Shown: piece after piece, positions 7,228-14,147 of the stretch | Numbering within the stretch: position 1 is the stretch's first letter | Layout: each line of letters begins with the position of its first letter | The notes under the pieces: generated by a model | What the model saw: the letters and a program-made list of their open reading frames with translations, nothing else | Told to the model about the DNA's origin: nothing | The model's database searches: none | Assembly (NCBI GenBank): GCA_034421995.1 | Contig: DAOUJY010000153.1 | Coordinates: 1-15,181, forward strand | Source: Bin87 sp034421995 | GTDB lineage: Bacteria > Chloroflexota > Dehalococcoidia > Lucifugimonadales > UBA3495 | Direction of reading: 5' to 3' | Length of the DNA: 15,181 nucleotides | Position numbers and translations under genes: made by a program

Positions 7228-7243
7228 GTCAGAATCAGGATTT
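7228..7243 (+). repeat. Solo copy of the GTCAGAATCAGGATTT repeat end
   Basis: The 16 bases are identical to the outer arm of the inverted repeat at 6255-6363. It lies in the 164-base gap between the small surface protein and brnA. The rest of that gap shows no gene. Confidence 0.8.
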
Positions 7244-7265
7244 GCCGGGAAAAGGCTGGGGTGTG

Positions 7266-7589
7266 CTACGGTTGGGCATCCGCGCTGAAAACGGCCCGGC
7301 GCAGGGTGTCGTTCAGTCGGGTTTGCCAGCCGGGACCGGCGCTTCGGAAATGCTCAACGATGTCAGCGTCCAACCGGATGTGGATCTGCTGCTTGGTGGG
7401 GGATTTCTGTCGCCCCCGGGTTCGGCGGTAGCGCGCCAGGATGTGCGGCACCGCATCCTCCGATGTCATCGCGGCAGCGAACCAGTCGTCGTCGGTCTCG
7501 CTGGTATCCGGGTCAGCGGCAATTCCCGCGTTGATGGCCGCATCCTCTTCCGGCGTGGGAATGATGATTTCAGGCAACTGTCTCGACAT
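7266..7589 (-). CDS. brnA: BrnA-type antitoxin
   Basis: The protein has 107 residues from the ATG at 7587-7589; the longer frame back to 7685 lies inside brnT and is not used. The acidic N-terminal half (residues about 5-45) is the probable toxin-wrapping part. The C-terminal half (QIHIRLDADIVEHFRSAG followed by GWQTRLNDTLRRAV) is the ribbon-helix-helix-like DNA-binding segment of BrnA. It is second in the operon and overlaps the end of brnT by 20 bases, the usual toxin-first order of this system. It should neutralise BrnT and repress the shared promoter at 7894-7921. Confidence 0.88.
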   Translation of the reverse strand: MSRQLPEIIIPTPEEDAAINAGIAADPDTSETDDDWFAAAMTSEDAVPHILARYRRTRGRQKSPTKQQIHIRLDADIVEHFRSAGPGWQTRLNDTLRRAVFSADAQP

Positions 7590-7860
7590 AGCTGGCAATC
7601 TCCTTGACGTTAGCCTTGCGTAAGCTGATGATGCGAATGCAGTCGTCACGCTCCGTCCATACCACGTGGTACAACCGGTTCCCAATCAGCCCAAAACTGG
7701 CCCACCGCGTTTCACCTTCGCGGTCGCTCCGCTGGTGAATCGCCGTCTCCCAGTCAAAATCGTTCATGGAATCAAAATCTATTTCACGCTCTCGCAAGGT
7801 TTCAGTTCGCTTGTTCTCGTCCCATTCGTAACGTATGGGCAGGTCATCATAGGCAGGCAT
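7570..7860 (-). CDS. brnT: BrnT-type ribonuclease toxin (DUF497)
   Basis: The protein has 96 residues. The BrnT pattern is present: YEWDENKR near the N-terminus, IDF, then GNRLYHVVWTERDDCIRIISLRKAN and a final E..SY. This is a RelE-like fold that cleaves RNA and arrests growth until bound by BrnA. The start at 7860 is chosen because GAGGA (7869-7873) sits eight bases upstream. An ATG five codons earlier, at 7875, is in frame but overlaps that ribosome site and has none of its own. The common KHG segment after the first helix reads RER here, a noticeable deviation. The gene is AT-richer than the flanking genes. Confidence 0.88.
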   Translation of the reverse strand: MPAYDDLPIRYEWDENKRTETLREREIDFDSMNDFDWETAIHQRSDREGETRWASFGLIGNRLYHVVWTERDDCIRIISLRKANVKEIASYVETVA

Positions 7861-7872
7861 AATTATATTCCT

Positions 7873-7888
7873 CATTAATTAGATTATG
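7873..7888. promoter_or_regulatory. Candidate BrnA operator (imperfect palindrome)
   Basis: CATAATCTAATTAATG (minus strand) is a 16-base imperfect palindrome, with 6 of 8 pairs matching. It lies over the expected transcription start and just before the brnT ribosome site, where an autoregulating antitoxin would bind. Confidence 0.35.
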
Positions 7889-7893
7889 GCTTT

Positions 7894-7921
7894 ATTGTAG
7901 CCACAAAAAGCCGGGCGTCAA
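7894..7921 (-). promoter_or_regulatory. Sigma-70-type promoter of brnTA
   Basis: On the minus strand, TTGACG (7916-7921) and TACAAT (7894-7899) are separated by 16 bases. Transcription would begin near 7887, about 27 bases before the chosen brnT start. This is the best promoter match I found in the window. Confidence 0.65.
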
Positions 7922-7939
7922 GGTCCTGAGCAAATTAAC

Positions 7940-7976
7940 CGAAGGCCCCCGCCGGACGAACCGGCGGGGGCCTTCG
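7940..7976 (-). terminator. Strong hairpin ending the surface-protein cluster
   Basis: The perfect 16-bp GC-rich arms CGAAGGCCCCCGCCGG and reverse complement surround the loop ACGAA. It lies 45 bases past the stop of the collagen-like gene and just upstream of the brnTA -35 box. The T-run after it is poor (GTTAATTTG on the minus strand), so it may need help from Rho or act as a 3'-end block. It should insulate brnTA from the surface cluster. Confidence 0.7.
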
Positions 7977-8003
7977 TAGGGGCGAATAATTATTCGCCCC
8001 TAC
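7976..8003. repeat. 28-bp perfect palindrome, copy 2
   Basis: This is identical to copies at 2056-2083 and 8766-8793. It shares its first base with the terminator hairpin and ends 18 bases before the stop codon of the collagen-like gene on the complementary strand. Confidence 0.9.
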
Positions 8004-8021
8004 CCTTTCGGTTCGCCCGCG

Positions 8022-8732
8022 CTATGCGGTGCGGCGGCCCATGATGATGGCGACCACGCCGATGACCGCGGCCACGATGGCCACGATGAGGGCGATGATG
8101 CCCATGGAATTGCCGGCAGCGGCGGGGCCGGGCGGGCCCTGATTGCCGGCAGGTCCCTGGGTGCCCTGCGCGCCTTCGGCGCCCTGGGGGCCCTGGGCGC
8201 CGTCAGCGCCGGCGGGACCCTGGGCGCCGGCGGGGCCGGCGGGACCGGGGGGACCCATGGTGCCGTCAGCGCCGGCGGGACCGGGGACGCCCGGAGGGCC
8301 GGCGGGACCCGGCTTGCCTTCGGGACCCTGGAGTCCCTCCGCCCCTTCGGGGGCCAGGTCGGCGTTCAGGTCCAGTTCAGTCTGGCGGTCGCCGCTCGTC
8401 CACTCGTACTCGTTGCTCGCCATGCGGCTGCCGATCATGAAGGTGACCATGGCGTCGCTGCCGGGCTGCGCCAGCTGCAGTTCGTATTTGCCGCCGGCCA
8501 TGGTCCGGGTGGAAGCCAGCTTCTCGTCGCCGGCCATGGCGGTGACCATGGTGCCCTCGGCCACGGGCAGGCCGTCGGCCATGGCGGTGCCGAATATGAA
8601 GGCGGGGGGCACGTTGGCCCGCGGCTGCTCGCCGTCCTGGGCGGCGGCGGTTTGCGAAAAACCGAGGCCCAGGGGCAGCGCCAGCAGCAGGGCAACTAAA
8701 GCCACCGCCGCCATTGCTCCAAATCTCTTCAT
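8022..8732 (-). CDS. Collagen-like, membrane-anchored surface protein
   Basis: The protein has 236 residues from the ATG at 8730-8732, with AGGAG at 8741-8745 eight bases upstream; a GTG one codon earlier is possible. It has a signal peptide (about 1-32, ending TAAAQ) and a beta-sandwich-like domain (about 43-128, FIFGTAM, VAEGTMVTAMAG, GKYELQL, AMVTFMIG, QTELDL). Then come 25 uninterrupted Gly-X-Y triplets (about 130-204), many with Pro at X (GPP, GPA, GPE), and finally a hydrophobic helix (about 210-231) with a GRRTA tail. The triplets should form a collagen-like triple helix, so the protein is probably a trimeric stalk held in the membrane and projecting outward. It is the last gene of the surface cluster. 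Confidence 0.9.
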   Translation of the reverse strand: MKRFGAMAAVALVALLLALPLGLGFSQTAAAQDGEQPRANVPPAFIFGTAMADGLPVAEGTMVTAMAGDEKLASTRTMAGGKYELQLAQPGSDAMVTFMIGSRMASNEYEWTSGDRQTELDLNADLAPEGAEGLQGPEGKPGPAGPPGVPGPAGADGTMGPPGPAGPAGAQGPAGADGAQGPQGAEGAQGTQGPAGNQGPPGPAAAGNSMGIIALIVAIVAAVIGVVAIIMGRRTA

Positions 8733-8765
8733 CACTTTTGCTCCTGCTGGTAGTGTGCGTGCTGT

Positions 8766-8793
8766 GTAGGGGCGAATAATTATTCGCCCCTAC
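8766..8793. repeat. 28-bp perfect palindrome, copy 3
   Basis: This is identical to copies at 2056-2083 and 7976-8003. It occupies most of the 82-base gap between the collagen-like gene and the large surface gene, so copies 2 and 3 bracket the collagen-like gene. Confidence 0.9.
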
Positions 8794-8814
8794 GGGTTGG
8801 CGTTTGCGCTCGGA

Positions 8815-11490
8815 CTACCAGACTTCCAGGTTCCAGCAGTCGTCGCCGCGGCAGGAGAGACTGCGGGGCGTGTTGTTCAGGACCGCGTCTTCCACGGTGT
8901 CGCTGACCAGGATCCAGTAGGCCTCGCCGCTGACCATTTCGGACAGGGTGTTGAGGTCGGCGAACTCCTCGCGGGGGTCGTAGAAGGACCAGGTCTTGCC
9001 CACGTCGTCGAAGTAGAAGACGGCGACCAGGCTGTCGCCGAGGTTGTCCACGGCGTCGGGGAGCTGGGCGGCCGGGCCGACCCCGCGCGCCTCCGCGAGC
9101 ACGTTCAGCTCGCCGATGGCGATGGTCTCGTCCACGTCCAGCAGCACGCTGTAGGTGCCGGGGTCCAGGCCGGGGATCAGCACGTTCTCGACGGTCACGC
9201 TGCCGGCGTTGTCGGTGCTGAAGTTGCCCACGGGCATGACGCTGCGGCCGCCGATCTCCACCCGGTCAACCTGCTGATAGACGGGCATTCCGTCCACGGA
9301 CAGGGTGATGTGGTCGCCGGGCTGGCCTTCGGCCGGGTCGATCTCGATGATGGCGGCGGGAACCTCGAAGCTTCCCACCTTCACGATGTCGGCGCCCATC
9401 TTGGCCCGCACCTGGTTGGTGGAGGGGATGGCGACGTTGGAGGCGACCCGGTGCTCGATGGTGAAGCGGCCGGCGCTGTCGGCGAAGGCGCTGTACTTGC
9501 GGGCGCGGGTGCCGTCGGAAATCTCGATGTCCACGGCGTCGGGATTGCCGCCGTCAACGTTGTCGATGGGCCAGTTCTCGCCGGTGATGGTGATGGTGTC
9601 CCGGGGGCCGGCCACCTCGGGGGTGACTTTGATGGACGGCTCGGGGATGACCACCACGGCCGAGCCCGAGAACCCGCTGTTGTCCTCCACCTCGATGGTG
9701 TGGGTGCCGGCGATGAGGGACGGGTTGCTGCCGGAGTCGCCTTCGGGCCACAGCACGATGGAGGCGACGAACTGGCCGGCGTTGGAAACGTCCACCACTT
9801 CCATGCCGCCCTCGCGGTGCGTGGAATCGCTGTCCACCAGCAGGGCGACGCCGTCGATGGTGATGTTCGCCACGTTGATGTAGTCGCCGCCGAAGCCGTC
9901 GCCGGTGATGGTGATGGTCTCGTTGGGCAGGGCCTCGCCCTTGCTCAGGTTGAGCTGGGAGCCGGTGACGGTGATCTTGCCGTCCTCGGAGGTTTCGCCC
10001 CAGGTGGCGTCGATGCGGACGGTTCCCTCCAGGGCGCTGCCGGATATGCTGCCCGGCAGGTCGAAGGTGGCCGTGGCCGAACCGTCGTGGCCGATGGTGT
10101 CGGCCGTGACCGACACGCGATTGCGGTCAGTGGTCGGGACGTCGAACACTTCCTGGCCGGCGATCTTCAGCGAGGTCAGGCCAGCCCCGGTGACGGGGAA
10201 GTCCTGGGCGAACACGTTGACCGTGTCGCCGGCGGCGGCCGAGGCCGGCACCACCCGCAGGGAATCCAGCAGGTTGAAGTCCTCAACGTCGGTGCTGGAG
10301 GAGCGGCCCTCGCCGTCCACCATGCAGATGTAGTTGTTGTTGCCGGGCACGAAGATCGGCACGGTAACTTCAACGGTGACCGCGACCGTGTCGTCGCTGC
10401 CCACGGTGCCGATGCCGGCGCGCTGGCCGGAGGTGATGACGTGGCGGCAGAAGGTTGCCTCGGCGGCGCCGCCGGCGTCAACCAGCTTGATGGCGGACAG
10501 GGTGTCCTGCTGGGCCTTGCTCAGGGAGCTCCACGCCTTGCAGTAGCTGTTGTCCGTGGTGTCGGAGATGGCCTTCCGCTCGTCGCAGTCAACGCTGTTC
10601 CACCACTCCGGATGGGGGGTGGCGTCGCCCAGCACGTGAACGGCGGCGGAGGTGCCGTTGTTGAAGCCGGAGCCGGTGACGACCAGCTCGTAGCCCCGGT
10701 CGTTGTCCGGGTCGGACAGGCCGATCTTGGCCACGGTCGCCAGGGGCGCGCCCTCGATGTCGGCGTCCTTTTTCTCCGGATTGCCCACGGCGTCGGTGGG
10801 GCCCAGGATGGAGTAGCCCACGCTGTGGGTTCCTTCTTCGCTATCGTTGCGGATGCCGGCGGACTTGGTGAAGGTCAGGGTCAGCGTCTGCCCGGCCTTG
10901 GGGCCGTCAAAGTTGCTGTACTTGTCCACGTCCGAGGTGTTCATGTCGGGGATGAGCACCTGGATGTGCCAGTCGTCCTTGTCGTGGGTGAAGTACCCGT
11001 CGGTGTCGATTTCCACCGGGTCGGTGGCGTAGATGCGCCGGCCGTTGCTGGTGGATTCATCGTCCTCAGCCGAGCCGCCGCTGGCGGTGAAGTACACGGT
11101 ACCGCGCTCGATGCCGTCGTCCTCGTCGTCAACGTTGAACTCGTCCTCCAGGTACAGCACCACGGAGCTGCCGCCGGGCAGGTCCTCGGGCAGGCTGGCG
11201 ATGGTGAGTTTCAGCTCCACCCGGGCGCTGGCCGAGGTGCTGCTGGACTCGATTTTGTCAACGCCGGGCGCACGGTCTCTGCCGAACGGATTGCTGGGGT
11301 CGCCATTGCCGTCGTCGGTCGGGGTAGGCGTGCTAGGCGTGCCGCCGAACGGGTTGGCAGGGTCGCCTTGCGCCAACGTTGGCGCCGGCGTCCCCGCCGT
11401 TGCCACGGCCATCATCGCGAGCATCGCCAAGACGCCCAGGACCGCAACCAGCGACACAGGCCAGATGCGCTTTCTGGTTTTGTTACTCAT
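8815..11490 (-). CDS. Large secreted surface protein with IPT/TIG-like repeats and a C-terminal WNLEVW domain
   Basis: The protein has 891 residues. It starts with SNKTRKRIWPVS and a hydrophobic signal segment (12-32), with likely cleavage after about residue 40. A Pro/Thr-rich linker carries DPxNPFG twice (43-49, 64-70). Residues 88-270 look like a beta-rich domain with acidic loops, possibly calcium-binding. Residues 295-338 hold a WW/C/YC module (Trp296-297, Cys302, Cys317). About 511-614, 617-711 and 712-797 are three IPT/TIG-like immunoglobulin-fold repeats (TITITGDGF, TITITGENW, ITLSVDGM). The C-terminal domain (805-891) has SFYDPREEF, AYWILV, CRGDDC and ends WNLEVW. There is no LPXTG or C-terminal membrane helix, so it is either released or retained by the terminal domain. 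AAAGGAG lies upstream in the shared leader. Confidence 0.85.
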   Translation of the reverse strand: MSNKTRKRIWPVSLVAVLGVLAMLAMMAVATAGTPAPTLAQGDPANPFGGTPSTPTPTDDGNGDPSNPFGRDRAPGVDKIESSSTSASARVELKLTIASLPEDLPGGSSVVLYLEDEFNVDDEDDGIERGTVYFTASGGSAEDDESTSNGRRIYATDPVEIDTDGYFTHDKDDWHIQVLIPDMNTSDVDKYSNFDGPKAGQTLTLTFTKSAGIRNDSEEGTHSVGYSILGPTDAVGNPEKKDADIEGAPLATVAKIGLSDPDNDRGYELVVTGSGFNNGTSAAVHVLGDATPHPEWWNSVDCDERKAISDTTDNSYCKAWSSLSKAQQDTLSAIKLVDAGGAAEATFCRHVITSGQRAGIGTVGSDDTVAVTVEVTVPIFVPGNNNYICMVDGEGRSSSTDVEDFNLLDSLRVVPASAAAGDTVNVFAQDFPVTGAGLTSLKIAGQEVFDVPTTDRNRVSVTADTIGHDGSATATFDLPGSISGSALEGTVRIDATWGETSEDGKITVTGSQLNLSKGEALPNETITITGDGFGGDYINVANITIDGVALLVDSDSTHREGGMEVVDVSNAGQFVASIVLWPEGDSGSNPSLIAGTHTIEVEDNSGFSGSAVVVIPEPSIKVTPEVAGPRDTITITGENWPIDNVDGGNPDAVDIEISDGTRARKYSAFADSAGRFTIEHRVASNVAIPSTNQVRAKMGADIVKVGSFEVPAAIIEIDPAEGQPGDHITLSVDGMPVYQQVDRVEIGGRSVMPVGNFSTDNAGSVTVENVLIPGLDPGTYSVLLDVDETIAIGELNVLAEARGVGPAAQLPDAVDNLGDSLVAVFYFDDVGKTWSFYDPREEFADLNTLSEMVSGEAYWILVSDTVEDAVLNNTPRSLSCRGDDCWNLEVW
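10477..10605 (-). other. WW/C/YC module in the 891-aa protein
   Basis: EWWNSVDC, a 14-residue gap to the next cysteine in SYCKAW, then a predicted helical stretch (SSLSKAQQDTLSAIKLVD). This corresponds to residues 295-338. The same order of features occurs in the next two surface proteins. Confidence 0.6.
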
Positions 11491-11517
11491 TTGACTAAAT
11501 CTCCTTTGAGATTGTCT
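11459..11517 (-). promoter_or_regulatory. Conserved leader block with ribosome-site hairpin, copy 1
   Basis: 57 of 59 bases match 14013-14071. The block covers the 5' leader, AAAGGAG, the ATG and the first codons (MSNKTRKRIW). Within it, AATCTC and GAGATT (11498-11513) are perfect 6-bp arms around a four-base loop, and the Shine-Dalgarno lies in the loop and right arm. Pairing would limit ribosome access. Conservation stops soon after the codons for the basic start of the signal peptide. Confidence 0.8.
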
Positions 11518-11599
11518 TTCTTTTGGCGGGGCCGCCGCTTTGAACCGGTCGCCGCGGCGACGCCCGCGCAGTGTCTCGCTTCCTGGTCTGGCCTGTCAG

Positions 11600-14044
11600 C
11601 TAGTTGGGGGTGGCGTACTGGATCGGGGTCCAGGCGGTGTGCCAACTGGTGGCGTTGCCGGAAAGCACGGTGAAAGCGTACTGTTCGCCGCTGTCCAAAC
11701 CGGTAACGGTGTGGCTGGACTGGCCGCTGGTGGCCATGAAAATGACGTTGCTGAAGTCCCTGGCACTCCAGTCGGACACCTTGACGCCGGCCAGCCAGTG
11801 CCGGGTGGAGTTGGCGCCAGCCGTCCACGTCAGCTCGACCGTACCCACTGCGGTTCCCGGCGCCGCGGTCAGGCCGGTGGCGCTGCCCAGGGTCGGCGCT
11901 GCCGCCGTCGTTGCCATTCGGGTTGCCGAGGCCGGGCTGCTGCCGATTACGTTCTTCGCGGTGACGCGATAGTGATAGGTCGTGCCGGCCGTCAAGCCGG
12001 TGTGGCTGTGCGTGGTCATGCTGTCGGTAGCAGCCGGGTCGCTCCAGGTGGCGCCGCCGTCCGTCGAGTACTCAAAGGTGTACCCGGTGATGGGGCTGCC
12101 GCCGTTGTTCGCCGGCGCGGTCCAGGTCAGGTCAATCCGGTTCGGTCCCATGGGCGTGGGGGTCAGCCCGGTGGGCATTCCTGGCGCCGCAGCGGCGGGA
12201 ATCTCCACCTCATCCGCCTGGTTCCAGGGCGATGGGTTACAGGCATTGACCAGTGCGGAGACCCGATACCGGACATCCTGAGCCTGAGTTCCGCGCGAAA
12301 TGGCGGGGTCAAGATGCTCCTGGGTAAGCACAGTGGATAGACCTTCTCGCGAATACAGGTGCCGCAAGGCGTACTGCTTCACACCACCGGGAGGCGTGAC
12401 TTCGAGCAGATCCGTGGATTTCTTCAAGTCCTCAGTGGGCTTTAGCACGGACTTCCACGAGCCATCATCAATTTGCCGTTGGACCAGATATGACAGGTTA
12501 TGGCTTCGGAAGTCGTCGCGTTCCTTGGCATCATCGAAGTCTTTCTGGGTCCGCCACAGCTTGGGATCAGAGGTATCTTCCGGGGGATCCCACTGCAACT
12601 CGAAATCCGCTTCACCCTGTTCCAGGTTGACCACCAGGGAACTGGGACGCTTCGGCCGGTCCGGCTCGCTCAGGGTCAACGTTTTATTCCCGGCGGGGCC
12701 GGTGAGGTCGGCGTTGTTCATGGCCCGGACCCGGTAGTGATAGGTCGTGCCGTAGGCCAGGTCCTTATCGTCGTCAACGTAGGACATTTCGGTGACGTCG
12801 GACGCCAGTATTTCCCACTCGCCGTCGTCGACCTTGCGCTCGATGATGTAGGCGGTGATCACGGCAGTGCCGGGCTGGACTGTGATGCCGGCGTGGGCGC
12901 CGCCGTGGTGGATGGGCGTCCGGTTGGTGCAGGAGGCGCAGCCGGGGAACTCAGCCGGGACCTTGCCCGCGTCGGCCGGCGCCTTCCAGGTGAGCATGAT
13001 CTGATCGTCGCAGCTGGGCGTGGCCTCTACGTCCCGCGGCGCGCTGGGCGGCGCGAGGAGGGCGTCCAGGAGACCGCCGGAGGCGGCGGTCATTATGGCC
13101 TGGCCGTAAGACTGCGCGCCGAAAGCGTAGCGGTAGTAGGAATTCTCGTGGGCCCGGTCCACCACCTCCACCGCGGCCATGGACAGGTCGTCGTAGGCGT
13201 AGCAGTAGGGGGAGCGCGGGTCATGCTTGGGGTCGTCGGAGCCGACCGCCGGCTCGCCGTCCGTGGGCGACACCGCGTCGTTCATCTGCGCGCAGTTCAG
13301 GTTGTTCCACCAGGCATCAACCATGCTGACCGGGTATTTTCCGGCCTGGAGGCCGTAGGCCCGGTGCACTGCCGCCTTGGTGGTATCGTTCAGCGAGTCG
13401 TACATCCCCCCGCCGGTGACCACCTTGTTCTTCATGGCAGAGCTGAGGTTGTTCCACCAGTGCTTCACGTCGTACTCGACGATGGCCCGCACCGAGTAAG
13501 TGTACGCGGTATCGTAGGCCAGGCCCCGGTCGGTGTAGTCCACGGCCAGGACGCTCGCCAAGTTGAGCAGGTAGAAGTAGTCATCGCCATACTTGTTGAC
13601 GGGGTGATCCTCGTCCGCGTTCCAGGCGTCCCGGTCGATGCGGTAGCCGATGATCTCGGCGCCGGGGTCCCGGCGTTTGGGCTGGCGCCAGTTCAGGCGG
13701 GCGGTGTTGTCCAGGCCCTCGGCCGCGAACATCACCGGCATCGAGGCGTGCTCGCGCTCGCCCGTCATGCCGTTGCCGTTGCCGTTGCCGTCGTCCTCCG
13801 GGCAGGGGTCCATCGTGCCGTGGACCTCCAAATTGGCGTGGATGCCATCGTGGATACCCCGCTCGGCATCCGTCATGTCCGCGCAGGCCTTGTTAATGAT
13901 GGAGCCCGGGTGGTCGCCAGGCTCGTGGGCTTGGGTTGCCCCCGGGTTGCCCGCCAGCACCAGGAACGCGGCCAGCGCGCCGATGATGGCGATTGACATC
14001 ACCACCGACACCGGCCAGATGCGCTTTCTCGTTTTGTTACTCAT
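11600..14044 (-). CDS. Fibronectin type III surface protein with WW/C/YC modules
   Basis: The protein has 814 residues. The leader SNKTRKRIWPVS and hydrophobic segment (12-32) end near TQA-HE (39-41). A His/Asp-rich stretch follows, with Cys54 and Cys81 and (Asn-Gly)n at 87-92. Fn3-like domains lie at about 101-190, 333-458, 462-616, 620-714 and 716-813, seen from LTWKAPAD, YHYRVRAMN, LTWTAPANNGGSPITGY and YHYRVTAKN. Residues 194-300 interrupt the first Fn3 region and contain HWWNNL (196-197, no Cys) and AWWNNLNC with YCYAYDDL (Trp245-246, Cys251, Cys281). The last domain has the GAN/SDWS pattern shared with the next upstream protein. The role is probably adhesive or matrix; no enzymatic motif is seen. 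It lies 109 bases upstream of the 891-aa gene with no clear terminator between. Confidence 0.88.
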   Translation of the reverse strand: MSNKTRKRIWPVSVVMSIAIIGALAAFLVLAGNPGATQAHEPGDHPGSIINKACADMTDAERGIHDGIHANLEVHGTMDPCPEDDGNGNGNGMTGEREHASMPVMFAAEGLDNTARLNWRQPKRRDPGAEIIGYRIDRDAWNADEDHPVNKYGDDYFYLLNLASVLAVDYTDRGLAYDTAYTYSVRAIVEYDVKHWWNNLSSAMKNKVVTGGGMYDSLNDTTKAAVHRAYGLQAGKYPVSMVDAWWNNLNCAQMNDAVSPTDGEPAVGSDDPKHDPRSPYCYAYDDLSMAAVEVVDRAHENSYYRYAFGAQSYGQAIMTAASGGLLDALLAPPSAPRDVEATPSCDDQIMLTWKAPADAGKVPAEFPGCASCTNRTPIHHGGAHAGITVQPGTAVITAYIIERKVDDGEWEILASDVTEMSYVDDDKDLAYGTTYHYRVRAMNNADLTGPAGNKTLTLSEPDRPKRPSSLVVNLEQGEADFELQWDPPEDTSDPKLWRTQKDFDDAKERDDFRSHNLSYLVQRQIDDGSWKSVLKPTEDLKKSTDLLEVTPPGGVKQYALRHLYSREGLSTVLTQEHLDPAISRGTQAQDVRYRVSALVNACNPSPWNQADEVEIPAAAAPGMPTGLTPTPMGPNRIDLTWTAPANNGGSPITGYTFEYSTDGGATWSDPAATDSMTTHSHTGLTAGTTYHYRVTAKNVIGSSPASATRMATTAAAPTLGSATGLTAAPGTAVGTVELTWTAGANSTRHWLAGVKVSDWSARDFSNVIFMATSGQSSHTVTGLDSGEQYAFTVLSGNATSWHTAWTPIQYATPN
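13145..13459 (-). other. Two consecutive WW modules in the 814-aa protein
   Basis: The first (HWWNNL, from 13459) lacks cysteines but has the helical SLNDTTKAAVHRAY tail. The second (AWWNNLNC, from 13312) has Cys251, 29 residues, then Cys281 in YCYAYDDLSMAAVEVVDRAH. The pair looks like an internal duplication in which one copy lost its cysteines. Confidence 0.6.
13769..13790. repeat. GCCGTT hexanucleotide run
   Basis: About 3.7 perfect copies of GCCGTT, encoding Asn-Gly repeats in the linker of the 814-aa protein. Such a run may vary in copy number without shifting the frame. Confidence 0.7.
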
Positions 14045-14071
14045 TTGACTGAATCTCCTTTGAGATTGTCT
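14013..14071 (-). promoter_or_regulatory. Conserved leader block with ribosome-site hairpin, copy 2
   Basis: 57 of 59 bases match 11459-11517. The AATCTC/GAGATT hairpin is at 14052-14067, with AAAGGAG in the loop and right arm, upstream of the ATG at 14042-14044. Confidence 0.8.
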
Positions 14072-14096
14072 GCGATGTTCGTCGTGCGGTCCAGGG

Positions 14097-14136
14097 GAAG
14101 GGAGTTTCCACTCGGTCTATGGCGGAAATTCCCTTC
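14097..14136 (-). terminator. Intergenic stem-loop between two surface genes
   Basis: The arms 14097-14109 and 14124-14136 pair at 12 of 13 positions (the remaining pair is G.U on one strand) around a 14-base loop. No T-run follows on the minus strand, so it may be an attenuator or RNA-processing site rather than a full stop between the partial gene and the 814-aa gene. Confidence 0.5.
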
Positions 14137-14147
14137 ACGTTCCCGGT

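Noticed and set aside
7590..7685. 32-residue N-terminal extension of BrnA
   Set aside because: It lies wholly inside brnT in another frame. The start at 7589 gives a normal BrnA and the usual short overlap.
8143..8769. 208-codon Pro/Ala-rich frame on the + strand
   Set aside because: It is the complement of the Gly-X-Y repeats of the collagen-like gene; such repeats always give an open, Pro-rich antisense frame.
8797..11673. 958-codon open frame on the + strand, the longest in the window
   Set aside because: It is exactly antisense to the 891-aa surface gene. The product is a monotonous Gly/Val/Asp/His sequence with no domain, as expected when a G/C-biased third codon position is read backwards. 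The minus-strand gene has a signal peptide, ribosome site and recognisable repeats.
12500..13996. 498-codon open frame on the + strand
   Set aside because: It is antisense to the 814-aa Fn3 protein, has no ribosome site or domain pattern, and shows the same Val/Gly/His-rich artefact composition.
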